DNA of 64,000 bases from Sandaracinaceae bacterium (lineage in GTDB: Bacteria > Myxococcota_A > Polyangia > Polyangiales > Sandaracinaceae), in contig JAHBWG010000046.1 of NCBI GenBank assembly GCA_019637095.1, positions 1 to 64,000 on the forward strand, read 5' to 3'. A model generated the notes under the pieces. That model did no database searches and was not told where the DNA came from. It saw only the letters and a program-made list of their open reading frames with translations. Both the position numbers and the translations under genes were made by a program. Positions 1-9,010 of this stretch are shown here, in pieces (position 1 is the stretch's first letter; each line of letters starts with the position of its first letter).

Positions 1-276
1 GAGCCGGCCGCGGCGCGCGATCGCTCGGAGGCCGAGCGGCTCGTCGGGGTGGCCGGCGGCCAGCTCGTGCGCGGCGACGTCGCGAGCGCGGTCGCCAGCC
101 TCCAGCGCGCGCGCGACGCCGACCCGACCTACGCGCCGATCTACCGCCACCTCGGGCTCGCGTACGAGCGCATGCAGCGCGACGCCGCCGCGCGCGACGC
201 GTACCGGCGCTACCTCCAGCTCGCGCCCAACGCGCCCGACGCGGAGCGCGTCCGCGCGCGGATCGCCGCGCTCTGA
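1..276 (+). CDS. C-terminal TPR tail of a Ser/Thr protein kinase (partial, 5' end outside window)
   Basis: The frame is open from the first base to the TGA at 274-276, so the gene starts upstream of the window. The visible residues form a short TPR pair (DPTYAPIYRHLGLAYERM then AAARDAYRRYLQLAPNAPDA). They closely match the last 90 residues of the kinase at 5959-7560 (DPTYAPTYRSLGLVHERS then AYERYLRMSPGAADA). By this match it is the end of a third copy of that kinase; the catalytic domain is not visible. TPR tails in this kinase type are usually on the outer side of a single membrane segment and bind protein partners. It is followed by 248 bp without a gene and then the first of two tandem operons whose last gene is a kinase. 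Confidence 0.8.
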   Translation, partial: EPAAARDRSEAERLVGVAGGQLVRGDVASAVASLQRARDADPTYAPIYRHLGLAYERMQRDAAARDAYRRYLQLAPNAPDAERVRARIAAL

Positions 277-327
277 CGCGCACCGTCGCGCGGCGCTCGC
301 GGAGCCGGCGGAGGGTCCGCGGACGCT

Positions 328-347
328 CTCCGCGTGTCACCGCGGAG
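328..347 (+). terminator. hairpin after the partial kinase gene
   Basis: A perfect 7-bp stem (CTCCGCG / CGCGGAG) with a 6-nt loop sits 51 bp after the kinase stop and inside a longer imperfect GTCCG/CGGAC pairing. No T-run follows, so termination is only a guess. The rest of 277-524 shows no gene. Confidence 0.35.
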
Positions 348-524
348 CGCGCGGACGGGGCCGCTGCGAGAGACCTCGAGTCGCGCTCGCCATCCCGAGC
401 CGTGAGGGGCCACCTGTAGGTCGCGAGCCGAGGCCTGTGGGGATCGACCCCACAACGCCGGCGCGCGGATCGGCGCGCCGCCACGCCGCGCGCGCTGGCC
501 CGGCGGTTGCGCTGTGGGATCGCG

Positions 525-1424
525 ATGACGCCGAAGCACCGCGCTCTCCTCCTCGCCCCGCTCGTCCTCGCCCTCGCCAGCGCCGCGGCGCCCGCGCGCG
601 CGCAGCCGCGCGGCGTGCTCCTGTCGCCGCGCTTGCGCGGGACCGACGTCGAGGGCGTCGGCCACGCGCTCGATCGCGTGCTGCACGCGCAGCTCCGCGA
701 GCACGGCGTGCTCGAGCTCGCCGCGACGCCCGCGCTCGGCATCGAGGACCTCCAGCTCGCCGTCGGCTGCGTCGCCGACTCGCGCGACTGCTTCACCGCC
801 GTGGCGACGCAGCTCGAGGTCGCCGTCCTCGTGTTCCTCGACGTCGAGCGCGCCGGGAGCGAGCTCGTCCTGACGCTGTCGGTGTACGAGAGCGGGGCCG
901 ACGAGGTGCGCGCCGTGACGCGGCGCGTGGGCGGAGAGGGCGCGGAGGCGCGCGCTCTCGACGAGGTGGACCCGATGGTGCGGCAGGTCTTCGGTCTGCC
1001 CCCGCCTCCCGAGGGAGCGGGCGACGGCGTCGCCCCGGCGCGCCGCGCGGCGGGCACGAGCGAGCGCGCGGACGAGCCACCGATCGTCCCGCTGGTCCTC
1101 CTCGGCGCGGGCGCGGTCGCCCTCGGCGTCGCCGTTGGCCTCGGTGTCGCTTCACAAGACACGTTGTCGTCGTACGAGCGCCTGACGGTCGCGTCGCCGG
1201 CGGACGTCGACGCGGCGCTCGCGCTCTACGACCGCGCCGAGACGGAGGCGCTGGCGGCGAACGTCCTCTTCGGCGTCGCGGCGGCGCTCGCCGCGGGCGG
1301 GGCGGTCGCGTGGATCATCATGGCCGCGACGGCGGGCGAGGGCGGGGACGTCGCGGTCGCGCCGGCGGCCGGCCCGGACTTCGCCGGCGTCGTGGTCGCC
1401 GGCCGCTTCGGAGGTGCGCGATGA
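525..1424 (+). CDS. envelope protein with two-cysteine N-terminal domain and C-terminal membrane hairpin
   Basis: 299 residues from the ATG at 525; a TTG at 507 would add six residues before what already looks like a complete signal peptide (hydrophobic LLLAPLVLALASA then ARAQ). The mature N-terminal half has an alpha/beta pattern and the motif LAVGC-x6-CFTAVA with two conserved cysteines. Two hydrophobic segments (about 190-210 and 245-270) follow a proline/acid-rich linker. The protein is a clear paralogue of 4218-5129, which shares LALGC-x6-CLGAVA and the ANVLF membrane segment. The fold resembles N-terminal domains of myxobacterial PEGA/TPR envelope proteins; the function is unknown. The stop overlaps the next gene as ATGA, so the two are translationally coupled. 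Confidence 0.7.
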   Translation: MTPKHRALLLAPLVLALASAAAPARAQPRGVLLSPRLRGTDVEGVGHALDRVLHAQLREHGVLELAATPALGIEDLQLAVGCVADSRDCFTAVATQLEVAVLVFLDVERAGSELVLTLSVYESGADEVRAVTRRVGGEGAEARALDEVDPMVRQVFGLPPPPEGAGDGVAPARRAAGTSERADEPPIVPLVLLGAGAVALGVAVGLGVASQDTLSSYERLTVASPADVDAALALYDRAETEALAANVLFGVAAALAAGGAVAWIIMAATAGEGGDVAVAPAAGPDFAGVVVAGRFGGAR

Positions 1425-3157
1425 GGAACGGATCGATCACGTTGGCCGTCGCGCTGCTCGCCGGCTGCACGGTAGGACCGCACGGCAACCCCGCGTTCCG
1501 CGACTGCACGAGCGACACGGGCTGCGCGGCGGGCGAGGCGTGCGTGCGCGGGTTCTGCATCCCCGGTGGGCTCGACGCGGGCGCCGACGCGTCGCCGCTG
1601 CCGGGCGACGCCGGCCTCGACGCCGGCGCCGACGCGAGCTGCGTCGACGAGATCGCCTGCAACGGCGTCGACGACGACTGCGACGACACGATCGACGAGA
1701 TCCCCGACCCGAGCTGTGACACCGGCATGCGCGGGGTCTGCGCCGAGGGGACGCGCGTGTGCCGCGAGGGGGCGCTCATCTGCGCCGTGTCGCGCTTCCC
1801 GACGGAAGAGACGTGCAACGGGCTCGACGACGACTGCGACGGAACGGTCGACGGACTGGCGCCCGCGCCCTGCTATCCACCCGAGACGGACGGCTGCGTC
1901 GAGACGGCGGGGCGCTTCGAGTGCCTGGGTCTGTGCCGCGCCGGCGCGGCCGTGTGCGAGGGCGGCGCGCTCGGCGAGTGCGCCGCGTTCGTCACGCCCG
2001 TCGAGGAGGTGTGCGGCGCGGTCCCCGCGCGCGACGACGACTGCGACGGCACGATCGACGAAGGCTGCGCCTGCGGCGACGACCAGCCCTGCTACGGCGG
2101 CCCGGAGGGCACGCAGGGCGTCGGCGTGTGCGCGGGCGGGACGCAGCGGTGCGTCGGCGGGATGCTCGCGCCGACGTGCGAGGATCAGGTGCTCCCCTCG
2201 GCCGAGACGTGCGCCAACCCCGACGCCGACGACGACTGCAACGGGATCACCGACGACATCGTCGGGCTCGGCGCGCCCTGCGAGGCCGCCGGGGTGATGG
2301 GGCGCTGTCGTATGGGGCGGCGCGGCTGCGACGGCGCGGCGCCGGAGCCGGTGTGTATCCCCGCGGCGGCGATGGCCGAGCAGTGCAACGGCCAGGACGA
2401 CGACTGCGACGGCTCGACCGACGAGGGCTTCGATCTGTCGTCCGACGAGGCGAACTGCGGGAGCTGCGGGCACGCGTGCGGCGCCGAGGAGCGTTGCTGT
2501 GGCGGCGCGTGCGTGGATCCGCGAACGAGCGCGGCGCACTGCGGCGCGTGCGCGCTCGAGGGCGGCGTGTCGTGCGGCGCGGGCGACGTGTGCTGCAACG
2601 GGACGTGCGCCGAGTCGGCGAGCTGCGGCTCCTGCATGTCGGACTGCGCGGCGCTCGGGCAGGACTGCTGCCGCGGCTCGTGCGTCGACTACCAGACCGA
2701 CGAGAGCCACTGCGGGGCGTGCGGCAACGCGTGCGGCGCTGGGCAGATCTGCTGCGGCGGCGCGTGCGTGACGAGCGGGCCCGCGCACTGCGGCCAGTCG
2801 TGCTCCGTCTGCGCGGCGGGGAGTGAGCTCTGCTGTAGCGGGAGCTGCGTGCCGGTCGGCAACATGCACTGCAACGCGTGCGGCGTGACCTGCGCCACGG
2901 GGCAGTGCTGCGGCTCCGGGTGCGTCGATCTCGTGACCGACGTCACCAACTGCGGCGCGTGCGGCGTGAGCTGCCCGAGCGCGCAGCACTGCAGCCGCGG
3001 CAACTGCTGCCCGCTCGGCCAGACGTGGTGCTCGGGGCAGTCCGCGTGTCGGAACCTCTCGAACGACAACAACAACTGTGGGTCCTGCGGCAGATCGTGT
3101 GGGGCGCTCGACCGCTGCTGCGGCGGTGTCTGCCGGCTCGCTTCGCTCGGGTGCTGA
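1421..3157 (+). CDS. cysteine-rich lipoprotein with CNG-DDDCDG acidic repeats
   Basis: 578 residues with a lipoprotein signal (ALLAGC lipobox near residue 16). The first half carries five repeats of the type CNGxDDDCDGxxDE, seen in MopE-like and other delta-proteobacterial surface proteins and thought to bind calcium or other metals. The second half is a run of short cysteine modules (CGxCG, CCxGxCV) typical of myxobacterial secreted proteins. Start is the ATG overlapping the previous stop. It is the middle gene of a three-gene operon (envelope protein, this lipoprotein, kinase) that is repeated downstream. It is probably anchored to the outer membrane; whether it is a ligand or a structural partner for the kinase is not shown by sequence. 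Confidence 0.75.
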   Translation: MRNGSITLAVALLAGCTVGPHGNPAFRDCTSDTGCAAGEACVRGFCIPGGLDAGADASPLPGDAGLDAGADASCVDEIACNGVDDDCDDTIDEIPDPSCDTGMRGVCAEGTRVCREGALICAVSRFPTEETCNGLDDDCDGTVDGLAPAPCYPPETDGCVETAGRFECLGLCRAGAAVCEGGALGECAAFVTPVEEVCGAVPARDDDCDGTIDEGCACGDDQPCYGGPEGTQGVGVCAGGTQRCVGGMLAPTCEDQVLPSAETCANPDADDDCNGITDDIVGLGAPCEAAGVMGRCRMGRRGCDGAAPEPVCIPAAAMAEQCNGQDDDCDGSTDEGFDLSSDEANCGSCGHACGAEERCCGGACVDPRTSAAHCGACALEGGVSCGAGDVCCNGTCAESASCGSCMSDCAALGQDCCRGSCVDYQTDESHCGACGNACGAGQICCGGACVTSGPAHCGQSCSVCAAGSELCCSGSCVPVGNMHCNACGVTCATGQCCGSGCVDLVTDVTNCGACGVSCPSAQHCSRGNCCPLGQTWCSGQSACRNLSNDNNNCGSCGRSCGALDRCCGGVCRLASLGC

Positions 3158-4212
3158 GCGTGCCGCGCGCGCGCGACGGCGGCCTGCTCCACGCCTTCGA
3201 TCCGCTGCTCGGACGGTGTATCGCGGGCCGCTACGACGTGGTCTCGGTGATCGCCGAGGGCGGCGCCGCCGTGGTCTACGAGGCGATCCAGCGAGGGCTC
3301 GGCCGGCCGGTCGCGTTGAAGGTCATGCGGCCGGCGGCGCGCGTCGACGCGGTGCTCGCGGCGCGCTTCGAGCGCGAGGCGCGCGCGGTGAGCGTGCTCG
3401 ATCACCCGAACGTCGTGAGCGTCTTCGACGTCGGGCGGCTCCGCGACGGCCGCGTGTTCCTGGTGATGGCGCGCATCGAGGGCGTCGACCTCGCCGCGCT
3501 CCTCGAGGATCGCGGGCCCGTCCCGCTCGAGCGTGCGATCGAGCTGCTCCGTGGCCCCGCGCGCGCGCTCGATCGCGTCCACGCCGCCGGCCTCCTGCAT
3601 CGCGACGTGAAGCCCGAGAACCTCGTCCTCGAGCGCCTCGCGAACGGCGAGGAGATCGTGAGGCTGGTCGACTTCGGGCTCGCGCAGCTCACCGCGCCGG
3701 ACGCGCCGCGGCTGACGGCGGAGGGGACGCTCGTCGGGACCCCCTGCTACGTCAGCCCGGAGGTCGCGCGGGGCGCGCCGGCCGGCGCGCGCTCCGACGT
3801 GTACTCGCTGGCGTGCGTCCTGTTCGAGCTCGTCACCGGCGCGCCTCCCTTCGACGAGGTGACCGCGCTCGGGACGCTCGTGCGCAAGGCGCGCGAGGAC
3901 CCGCCCACCCTGAGCGCGTTCGGCGTCGCGGCCTCGCGCGAGGTCGAGGCCGTGATCGCGCGCGGGCTCGCGCGCGACCCCGAGGCGCGCTTCCAGAGCG
4001 CGGGTGCCCTCCTCGACGCGGCGGCGCGGGCCGCGGGCGCCGCGCGCGAGGCGCCCCGCGCGCGGCGCCCGCGCCGCGAGCGCTCGGCTTCGCTCCTCCT
4101 GTTGGCCGGCGTCGTCCTCCTCGTGGTCGGCGTCGTGCTCGCGATCCTCGCCGACGCGCGCCGCGGCGGCGGGCAGCCCGCGTCGTGGGCCGAGGAGGCC
4201 GTGTTACCCTGA
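3151..4212 (+). CDS. Hanks-type Ser/Thr protein kinase with one C-terminal membrane segment
   Basis: 353 residues from GTG 3151, overlapping the previous stop by 7 bp; GTG 3160 is an alternative. The kinase core is complete: VALK lysine near 57, HRDVKPEN near 150-157, DFG near 174-176, and SPE in place of APE. The glycine loop reads AEGGAAVVY, lacking the first and last glycines of GxGxxG, so nucleotide binding may be weak. A hydrophobic segment near the C-terminus (LLLLAGVVLLVVGVVLAIL) would anchor it in the inner membrane with the kinase in the cytoplasm; only a short tail follows, unlike the TPR-tailed paralogue at 5959-7560. A role in signalling with the two envelope proteins of its operon is inferred. 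Confidence 0.85.
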   Translation: MLSVPRARDGGLLHAFDPLLGRCIAGRYDVVSVIAEGGAAVVYEAIQRGLGRPVALKVMRPAARVDAVLAARFEREARAVSVLDHPNVVSVFDVGRLRDGRVFLVMARIEGVDLAALLEDRGPVPLERAIELLRGPARALDRVHAAGLLHRDVKPENLVLERLANGEEIVRLVDFGLAQLTAPDAPRLTAEGTLVGTPCYVSPEVARGAPAGARSDVYSLACVLFELVTGAPPFDEVTALGTLVRKAREDPPTLSAFGVAASREVEAVIARGLARDPEARFQSAGALLDAAARAAGAAREAPRARRPRRERSASLLLLAGVVLLVVGVVLAILADARRGGGQPASWAEEAVLP

Positions 4213-4217
4213 CGACG

Positions 4218-5129
4218 GTGCACGTCGGAGCGAGAGCACGGGTCGCCCTCTTGGTGGTGGGCGCTTTCGTCGGGGTCGCGGCGCGCGGGAGCGCGCAGGA
4301 GGGACCGAGCGCGGCGCTGCTCGCGACGAGCGTGGGCGGCGGCGTCGCCGCCGACGTCGGCGAGAGCTTCGACCGCGTCCTGGCGGCGGAGCTCCAGGCG
4401 CTCGGGCGCGTGCGCCTGCAGGGCAGCGCGGCGCTCCGGTTCGCGGACGTGCAGCTCGCGCTCGGGTGCGAGGGCGAGACGCCGGCCTGCCTCGGCGCGG
4501 TGGCGCGCGAGCTCGGCGTGCGGCGCCTCCTCTTGTCGAACCTCGATCGCGTCGGCGCCGAGCTGGTGTTGAGCGTCGCGCTCTACGACGCGGACGCCGA
4601 CGCCGCCCCGCGCCGCGTCGCGCGCCGCGCGGCGGGCCCCGACGGCGCCGGGGCGTTGCTCGGCGAGGTCCGCGGGCTGCTCGTGGAGCTGCTCGGCGAA
4701 GGTCAGGACCAGCCCGCGGCGCCTGCCGAGGCCGAGCCCGCGGAGCCCGCGCCGGTCCCGACGCTCCCTCCGCCGCGCGGCCCCGACGACGGACGGCTCG
4801 CCGGCGCCGGGGCCGTCGCGTTCGCGGGCCTGGCGGTCCTCGGGCTCGGCGCCGCGTTCGGCGTCTCCGCGCTCGAGCGGACCGCGACGTACGAGCGCGC
4901 GCCCGCGGACACCGTCGCCGACGCGGAGGAGGCCGCGCGCCGCTTCGTGCAGGCGCGCGAGGACGCGATCACCGCGAACGTCCTGTTCGTCGTGGGCGGC
5001 GTCGTCGCCGCGGCGGGTCTCGCCTGGTTGATCGGCGAGCTCGTCGACACGGGCGGCGGGGACGTCGCCCTCGCGCCGGTCGTCGGCCCGACGTTCGCCG
5101 GCGTCGCCGCGAGCGGAGCGTGGCGGTGA
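4218..5129 (+). CDS. envelope protein with two-cysteine domain, paralogue of 525-1424
   Basis: 303 residues from GTG 4218, five bases after the kinase stop. Starts with a signal peptide (ARVALLVVGAFVGVAA, then GSAQ). The N-terminal domain carries LALGC-x6-CLGAVA, matching the first-operon copy, followed by a proline-rich linker and two hydrophobic segments (about 195-215 and 260-285, ANVLFVVGGVVAAAGLAWL). The match in length, order and motifs with 525-1424 shows that this opens a second copy of the same operon. Function unknown. Confidence 0.7.
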   Translation: MHVGARARVALLVVGAFVGVAARGSAQEGPSAALLATSVGGGVAADVGESFDRVLAAELQALGRVRLQGSAALRFADVQLALGCEGETPACLGAVARELGVRRLLLSNLDRVGAELVLSVALYDADADAAPRRVARRAAGPDGAGALLGEVRGLLVELLGEGQDQPAAPAEAEPAEPAPVPTLPPPRGPDDGRLAGAGAVAFAGLAVLGLGAAFGVSALERTATYERAPADTVADAEEAARRFVQAREDAITANVLFVVGGVVAAAGLAWLIGELVDTGGGDVALAPVVGPTFAGVAASGAWR

Positions 5130-5962
5130 GGGGCGCCGTGACGAGCGCGTGGCTCGCGCTGTTCGTGTGCGCGTGCAGCGTCGACCCGGCCGGGCATCGG
5201 CTCGCGTGCGGCGAGGACGGGAGCTGCCCGGCCGGTCGGACCTGCCACCGGCCGCGCGAGCTCGAGCGCGGCATCTGCATCCTCGCGGAGACGAGCGGCG
5301 ACGCGTGCGTCGAGCGACCGGAGCAGTGCAACGGGCTCGACGACGACTGCGACGGCGAGATCGACGAGGGCTTCGAGGGGATCGCCGAGGCGTGCAACGG
5401 GCTCGACGACGACTGCGATGGCGCCATCGACGAGGGCTTCGCGGACATCCCCGAGGCGTGCAACGGGCTCGACGACGACTGCGACGGCGCGCTCGACGAG
5501 GACTTCGACCTCACCGTGCCCGAGCGCTGCGGGGGCTGCGACGTCACGTGCGCGCCGCCGAACGCGATGTGCTTGCCCGACGGGCGGGGCAGCCACGCTT
5601 GCGGCTCGGAGTGCGACCGCGCGCGCTTCACCGACTGCGCCCCGGACCTCTGCGTCGACACCGCGCGCGACCGGCGGCACTGCGGCGGCTGCGGCGTCGC
5701 GTGCGACGACGGCGAGGACTGCGTCGCCGGCACGTGCCGGTGCGGCGGGACGCCGGACGGGGAGGACTGCGCCGGCACGGTCGCGTCGACCTGCTGCGGC
5801 TCGCGGTGCGCGAACCTCACGACGGACGCGGTGCACTGCGGGGCCTGTCGCGAGAGCTGCGCGTTGCGCGGCGACGGCACGCGCGTCGAGTGCGAGGAGG
5901 GCGCGTGCCTCTGCAACGACTGCCGCGCGCCGTCCCGCTGCACGCTCGGGATCTGCCTGTGA
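5126..5962 (+). CDS. cysteine-rich lipoprotein with three CNGLDDDCDG repeats
   Basis: 278 residues. GTG 5126 overlaps the previous stop as GTGA; GTG 5120 and 5138 are also in frame. A short hydrophobic signal ends at a cysteine (LFVCAC). Three near-identical CNGLDDDCDG repeats occur between residues about 70 and 130, then CGGC/CGAC cysteine modules. It is a shorter counterpart of 1421-3157 in the same operon position. The repeats are nearly identical at DNA level, which suggests recent repeat expansion or slippage. Probably a lipid-anchored metal-binding surface protein. Confidence 0.72.
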   Translation: MRGAVTSAWLALFVCACSVDPAGHRLACGEDGSCPAGRTCHRPRELERGICILAETSGDACVERPEQCNGLDDDCDGEIDEGFEGIAEACNGLDDDCDGAIDEGFADIPEACNGLDDDCDGALDEDFDLTVPERCGGCDVTCAPPNAMCLPDGRGSHACGSECDRARFTDCAPDLCVDTARDRRHCGGCGVACDDGEDCVAGTCRCGGTPDGEDCAGTVASTCCGSRCANLTTDAVHCGACRESCALRGDGTRVECEEGACLCNDCRAPSRCTLGICL

Positions 5963-7560
5963 GCGACTCGGCCGAGGCGGTCGCCGCGCCGGCCGATCCC
6001 TACCTCGGCGCGATCCTCGGCGGCCGCTACCGCGTGATCGAGCGGCTCGGCGAGGGCGGGATGGGCGCGGTGTACCGGGGCGAGCATCTCGAGCTCGCGC
6101 GCGACGTCGCGATCAAGCTCCTCGCGCCGGAGCTCGCGCGCAAGCGCGCCGCGGTCGAGCGGTTCCAGCGCGAGGCACGCACCGCGAGCCGGATCGGCCA
6201 CCCGAACATCGTCGAGGTGTTCGATCTCGGCCGCGCGCAGGACGGAACGCCGTACCTCGTGATGCAGCTCCTCCACGGCCACGACCTCGAGACGGAGCTG
6301 CGCCGCCACGCCGGCCGTCTCCCGCTCGCGCGCGTGATCGAGATCTTGCGCCCGATCGCCAACGCGCTCGACACCTGCCACGCGCGCGGCGTCGTGCACC
6401 GCGACGTCAAGCCGAGCAACGTGTTCCTCGCGCGGCTCGGCGACGGGAGCGAGTCGCCCAAGCTCGTCGACTTCGGGCTCGCGATGCTCGTCGCCTCGGA
6501 CGAGCGCCTCACGAGCAGCGGCTTCTTGGCGGGGACGCCGCACTACCTGCCGCCCGAGGCGGCCGACGCCGAGCTGCCCGGGCCGGCGGGCGACGTCTAC
6601 GCGCTCGCCACGATCGCCTTCGAGGCGCTCTCGGGCGCGCTGCCGTTCGAGGGGACGAGCCCGAACGGCCTCCTCGTCCAGAAGGTGACGAGGCCGGCGC
6701 CGTCGATGGCCGAGGCGTGCGGGCGCTCGTTCTCGCCCGCGCTCGAGGCGGCGCTCGCGCAGGCGCTCGATCGCGATCCCGGCGCGCGTCCGCCCACCGC
6801 CGCCGCGCTCGTCGACGCGCTCGCGCGCGCCGCGAGCGCCGACGAGGCGCCGGCCGTCGTCGCCGCCACTCGCCGCGGCGTCCGCGGGCTCCGCGCGGGC
6901 GGCTCGCCGGTGGGACCCTCGCCGGCTCGCCGCGCCCGCGCGCTCGCGCTCGCCGGGCTCGCCGTCTCGGCGCTCGCGCTCGCGGCGGGGATCGCGCTCC
7001 ACGTCGCGCGGCGCGCGAGCTCCGACGTCGTCCCGCCGGCGGTCACCGATCCGATCGCGCCCGCTGCGCGCGCGGCGTCGGCGAGCTCCCCGTCGCCCGA
7101 GCTCCCGGCGGCGGGCGAGCGCGACGCCGTCGGCACCTCGCCGTCGACGGAGCTCGCGGACGAAGGCGAGCTCGCCTTCGCGTTCGATCCACCTCGCGTC
7201 GCGGAGGTCTCGCCCGAGGCGCCCCCTCCGCCGGCGGCGGCCGATCGCGCGCGCGCCGCGCGCCGGGCTGCGGCAGAGCGCCCGGCGCCCGCGGGAGATC
7301 GCGCCGAGGCGGCGCGGCTCGTCGAGAGCGCCGGCTCGCTCCTCGTGCGCGGTGATCTCGCCGCGGCGCAGGCGCTCCTCGAGCGCGCGCGCGCCGCCGA
7401 CCCGACCTACGCGCCGACGTACCGGAGCCTGGGCCTGGTCCACGAGCGCTCGCGCCGCCCCGCGCAGGCGCGCGCCGCCTACGAGCGATACCTGCGCATG
7501 TCCCCCGGCGCCGCGGACGCCGCGCGCATCCGCGAGCGCCTCGCCGCGCTCCCCGAGTGA
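5959..7560 (+). CDS. Ser/Thr protein kinase with transmembrane segment and C-terminal TPR
   Basis: 533 residues from GTG 5959 (GTGA overlap with the lipoprotein). Intact kinase motifs: GEGGMGAVY loop (31-39), AIK lysine at 53, HRDVKPSN at 147-154, DFG at 171-173. After the kinase domain comes a hydrophobic segment (ALALAGLAVSALALAAGIAL, about 330-350), a long low-complexity Ala/Pro/Ser linker and a TPR pair at the C-terminus. This domain order is common in myxobacteria, with the kinase inside the cell and the TPR outside. It ends the second tandem operon and converges on an FHA-type sigma-54 activator, a possible phospho-threonine partner. Confidence 0.9.
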   Translation: MSDSAEAVAAPADPYLGAILGGRYRVIERLGEGGMGAVYRGEHLELARDVAIKLLAPELARKRAAVERFQREARTASRIGHPNIVEVFDLGRAQDGTPYLVMQLLHGHDLETELRRHAGRLPLARVIEILRPIANALDTCHARGVVHRDVKPSNVFLARLGDGSESPKLVDFGLAMLVASDERLTSSGFLAGTPHYLPPEAADAELPGPAGDVYALATIAFEALSGALPFEGTSPNGLLVQKVTRPAPSMAEACGRSFSPALEAALAQALDRDPGARPPTAAALVDALARAASADEAPAVVAATRRGVRGLRAGGSPVGPSPARRARALALAGLAVSALALAAGIALHVARRASSDVVPPAVTDPIAPAARAASASSPSPELPAAGERDAVGTSPSTELADEGELAFAFDPPRVAEVSPEAPPPPAAADRARAARRAAAERPAPAGDRAEAARLVESAGSLLVRGDLAAAQALLERARAADPTYAPTYRSLGLVHERSRRPAQARAAYERYLRMSPGAADAARIRERLAALPE

Positions 7561-7567
7561 GCCCACG

Positions 7568-7582
7568 GGGTGCGAAGCACCC
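7568..7582. terminator. bidirectional hairpin between convergent genes
   Basis: GGGTGC-GAA-GCACCC, a perfect 6-bp stem with a 3-nt loop, lies in the 28-bp gap between the convergent kinase and sigma-54 regulator genes. There is no clear U-tract in either direction. Confidence 0.5.
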
Positions 7583-7588
7583 GCCAAC

Positions 7589-8899
7589 TCACCGCAGGCC
7601 GTGGCGCTTGAGGAGCGAGAAGAAGTACGAGCGGTCGAGGCCCGCGTCGCGCGCCGCCGCGGACACGTTGTCCCCCGTCGCCTCGAGGAGCTTCGTGAGG
7701 TAGACGCGCTCGAAGCGATCGAGCGCCTCGCGCCGCGCGCGCTTGTACGGACGCCCCGCGAGGTCGGCGAAGGGGTCGCCCGCGGGCGCAGGCGCCGCGC
7801 CCTCGTCGAGGGGCGGGATCTCCTCGAGCGCCACCGACGCCATCACCATGTTGCGCAGCTCGCGCACGTTCCCCGGCCAGGAGAGCGCCGAGAGCGCGCG
7901 CAGCGTCGCGTCGTCGAAGAGCGCCGCGGCGCGCGCCTCCGCGTCGAGCTCGCGCAGGAAGTGGTGCACCAGGTACGCGATGTCCTCCGCCCGCTCGCGC
8001 AGCGGCGGCAGCGTGATCTTGAGGACGGCGACGCGATAGAAGAGGTCGAGCCGGAACGCGCCCGCGTTGATCTCGCTGCGCAGGTCGCGGTTGGTCGCCG
8101 CGACGATGCGCACGTCCACCGCCACCTCCTCGCTGCCGCCGACGCGCGTGAAGCGCCGGCGCTCGAGCGCGCCCAGGAGCGTCGGCTGCAGCTCCAGCGG
8201 CAGCTCCCCGAGCTCGTCGAGGAAGAGCGTGCCGCCGCTCGCGCGCTCGAGGGCCCCGACGCGCATGCGCTCGGCCCCGGTGAACGCGCCGCGCTCGTGC
8301 CCGAACAGCTCGCTCGCCACGAGCGAGGGCGCGAGCGCGCCGCAGTCGACCGTGACGAACGGCCCGTCGGCGCGCGCGCTCCGCTCGTGGATCGCGCGGG
8401 CGGCGAGCTCCTTGCCGGTGCCGCTCTCGCCCGTCACGAGGACCGGCACGTCGCTGCGCGCGGCGCGCTTGATCCACGCCATCACGCGCCGCATCGGCTC
8501 GCTCGCGCCGACGAGGTCGCCGAGCTGCGCGGCCTCGTGGAGCTCGACGTCGACCTCGGACCCCTCGCCGACGCGCAGCCGCGTCGCGCCGAGCTCGAGC
8601 TCGATCCCCGCGGGCACCACCGCGCGCTCCACGCGGATCCCCGCGAAGCGCGTCCCGTTGGTGCTCCCCGGATCCGAGAGCCGGATCCCGCCCGTCTCGC
8701 GCACGAGCTCGAGGTGGTAGCGGCTCACCGTCGGGTCGTACAGGACGAGGTCGTTGTCCTTCGCCGTCCCCACGCTCAGGCGGTCTTCCTCGCTCCACGC
8801 GGTGCGCCCGGTGTCCGCGCCCTGCGTCACCTCGACGTGGAGCGTGCGGACCGGCGCGAGCACGCCGCTGTGATGAGGGGTGGTGCGGACCTCGGCCAT
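7589..8899 (-). CDS. FHA-domain sigma-54-dependent transcriptional activator
   Basis: 436 residues from the ATG at 8899 (MAEVRTT); an in-frame start at 8962 would add 21 arginine-rich residues unlikely to be translated. An N-terminal FHA domain ([22 protein letters not shown]; residues about 40-90) binds phospho-threonine. The AAA+ domain has Walker A GESGTGKE (157-164), the sigma-54 contact loop GAFTGA (204-209) and Walker B GGTLFLDE (222-229). A Fis-type helix-turn-helix ends the protein ([20 protein letters not shown]). FHA in place of a receiver domain implies control by a Ser/Thr kinase, and two such kinases lie next to it. Targets are not known; no -24/-12 promoter was identified with confidence nearby. 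Confidence 0.93.
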   Translation of the reverse strand: MAEVRTTPHHSGVLAPVRTLHVEVTQGADTGRTAWSEEDRLSVGTAKDNDLVLYDPTVSRYHLELVRETGGIRLSDPGSTNGTRFAGIRVERAVVPAGIELELGATRLRVGEGSEVDVELHEAAQLGDLVGASEPMRRVMAWIKRAARSDVPVLVTGESGTGKELAARAIHERSARADGPFVTVDCGALAPSLVASELFGHERGAFTGAERMRVGALERASGGTLFLDELGELPLELQPTLLGALERRRFTRVGGSEEVAVDVRIVAATNRDLRSEINAGAFRLDLFYRVAVLKITLPPLRERAEDIAYLVHHFLRELDAEARAAALFDDATLRALSALSWPGNVRELRNMVMASVALEEIPPLDEGAAPAPAGDPFADLAGRPYKRARREALDRFERVYLTKLLEATGDNVSAAARDAGLDRSYFFSLLKRHGLR

Positions 8900-9010
8900 C
8901 GCGCCGCCAGCGTAGCCCCACGCGCCACTCCGCCGAAAGTGCGCTCGTTGTGCGCGCTTCATTCGATGCGGCGGCCGCGCCCCCGAGCCCGGAGCGACGG
9001 CGCCGTGTCT

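Noticed and set aside
5329..5500. Three evenly spaced near-identical short DNA repeats, CRISPR-like at first sight
   Set aside because: They lie in frame inside a lipoprotein gene and encode CNGLDDDCDG; spacers are also coding and there are no cas genes.
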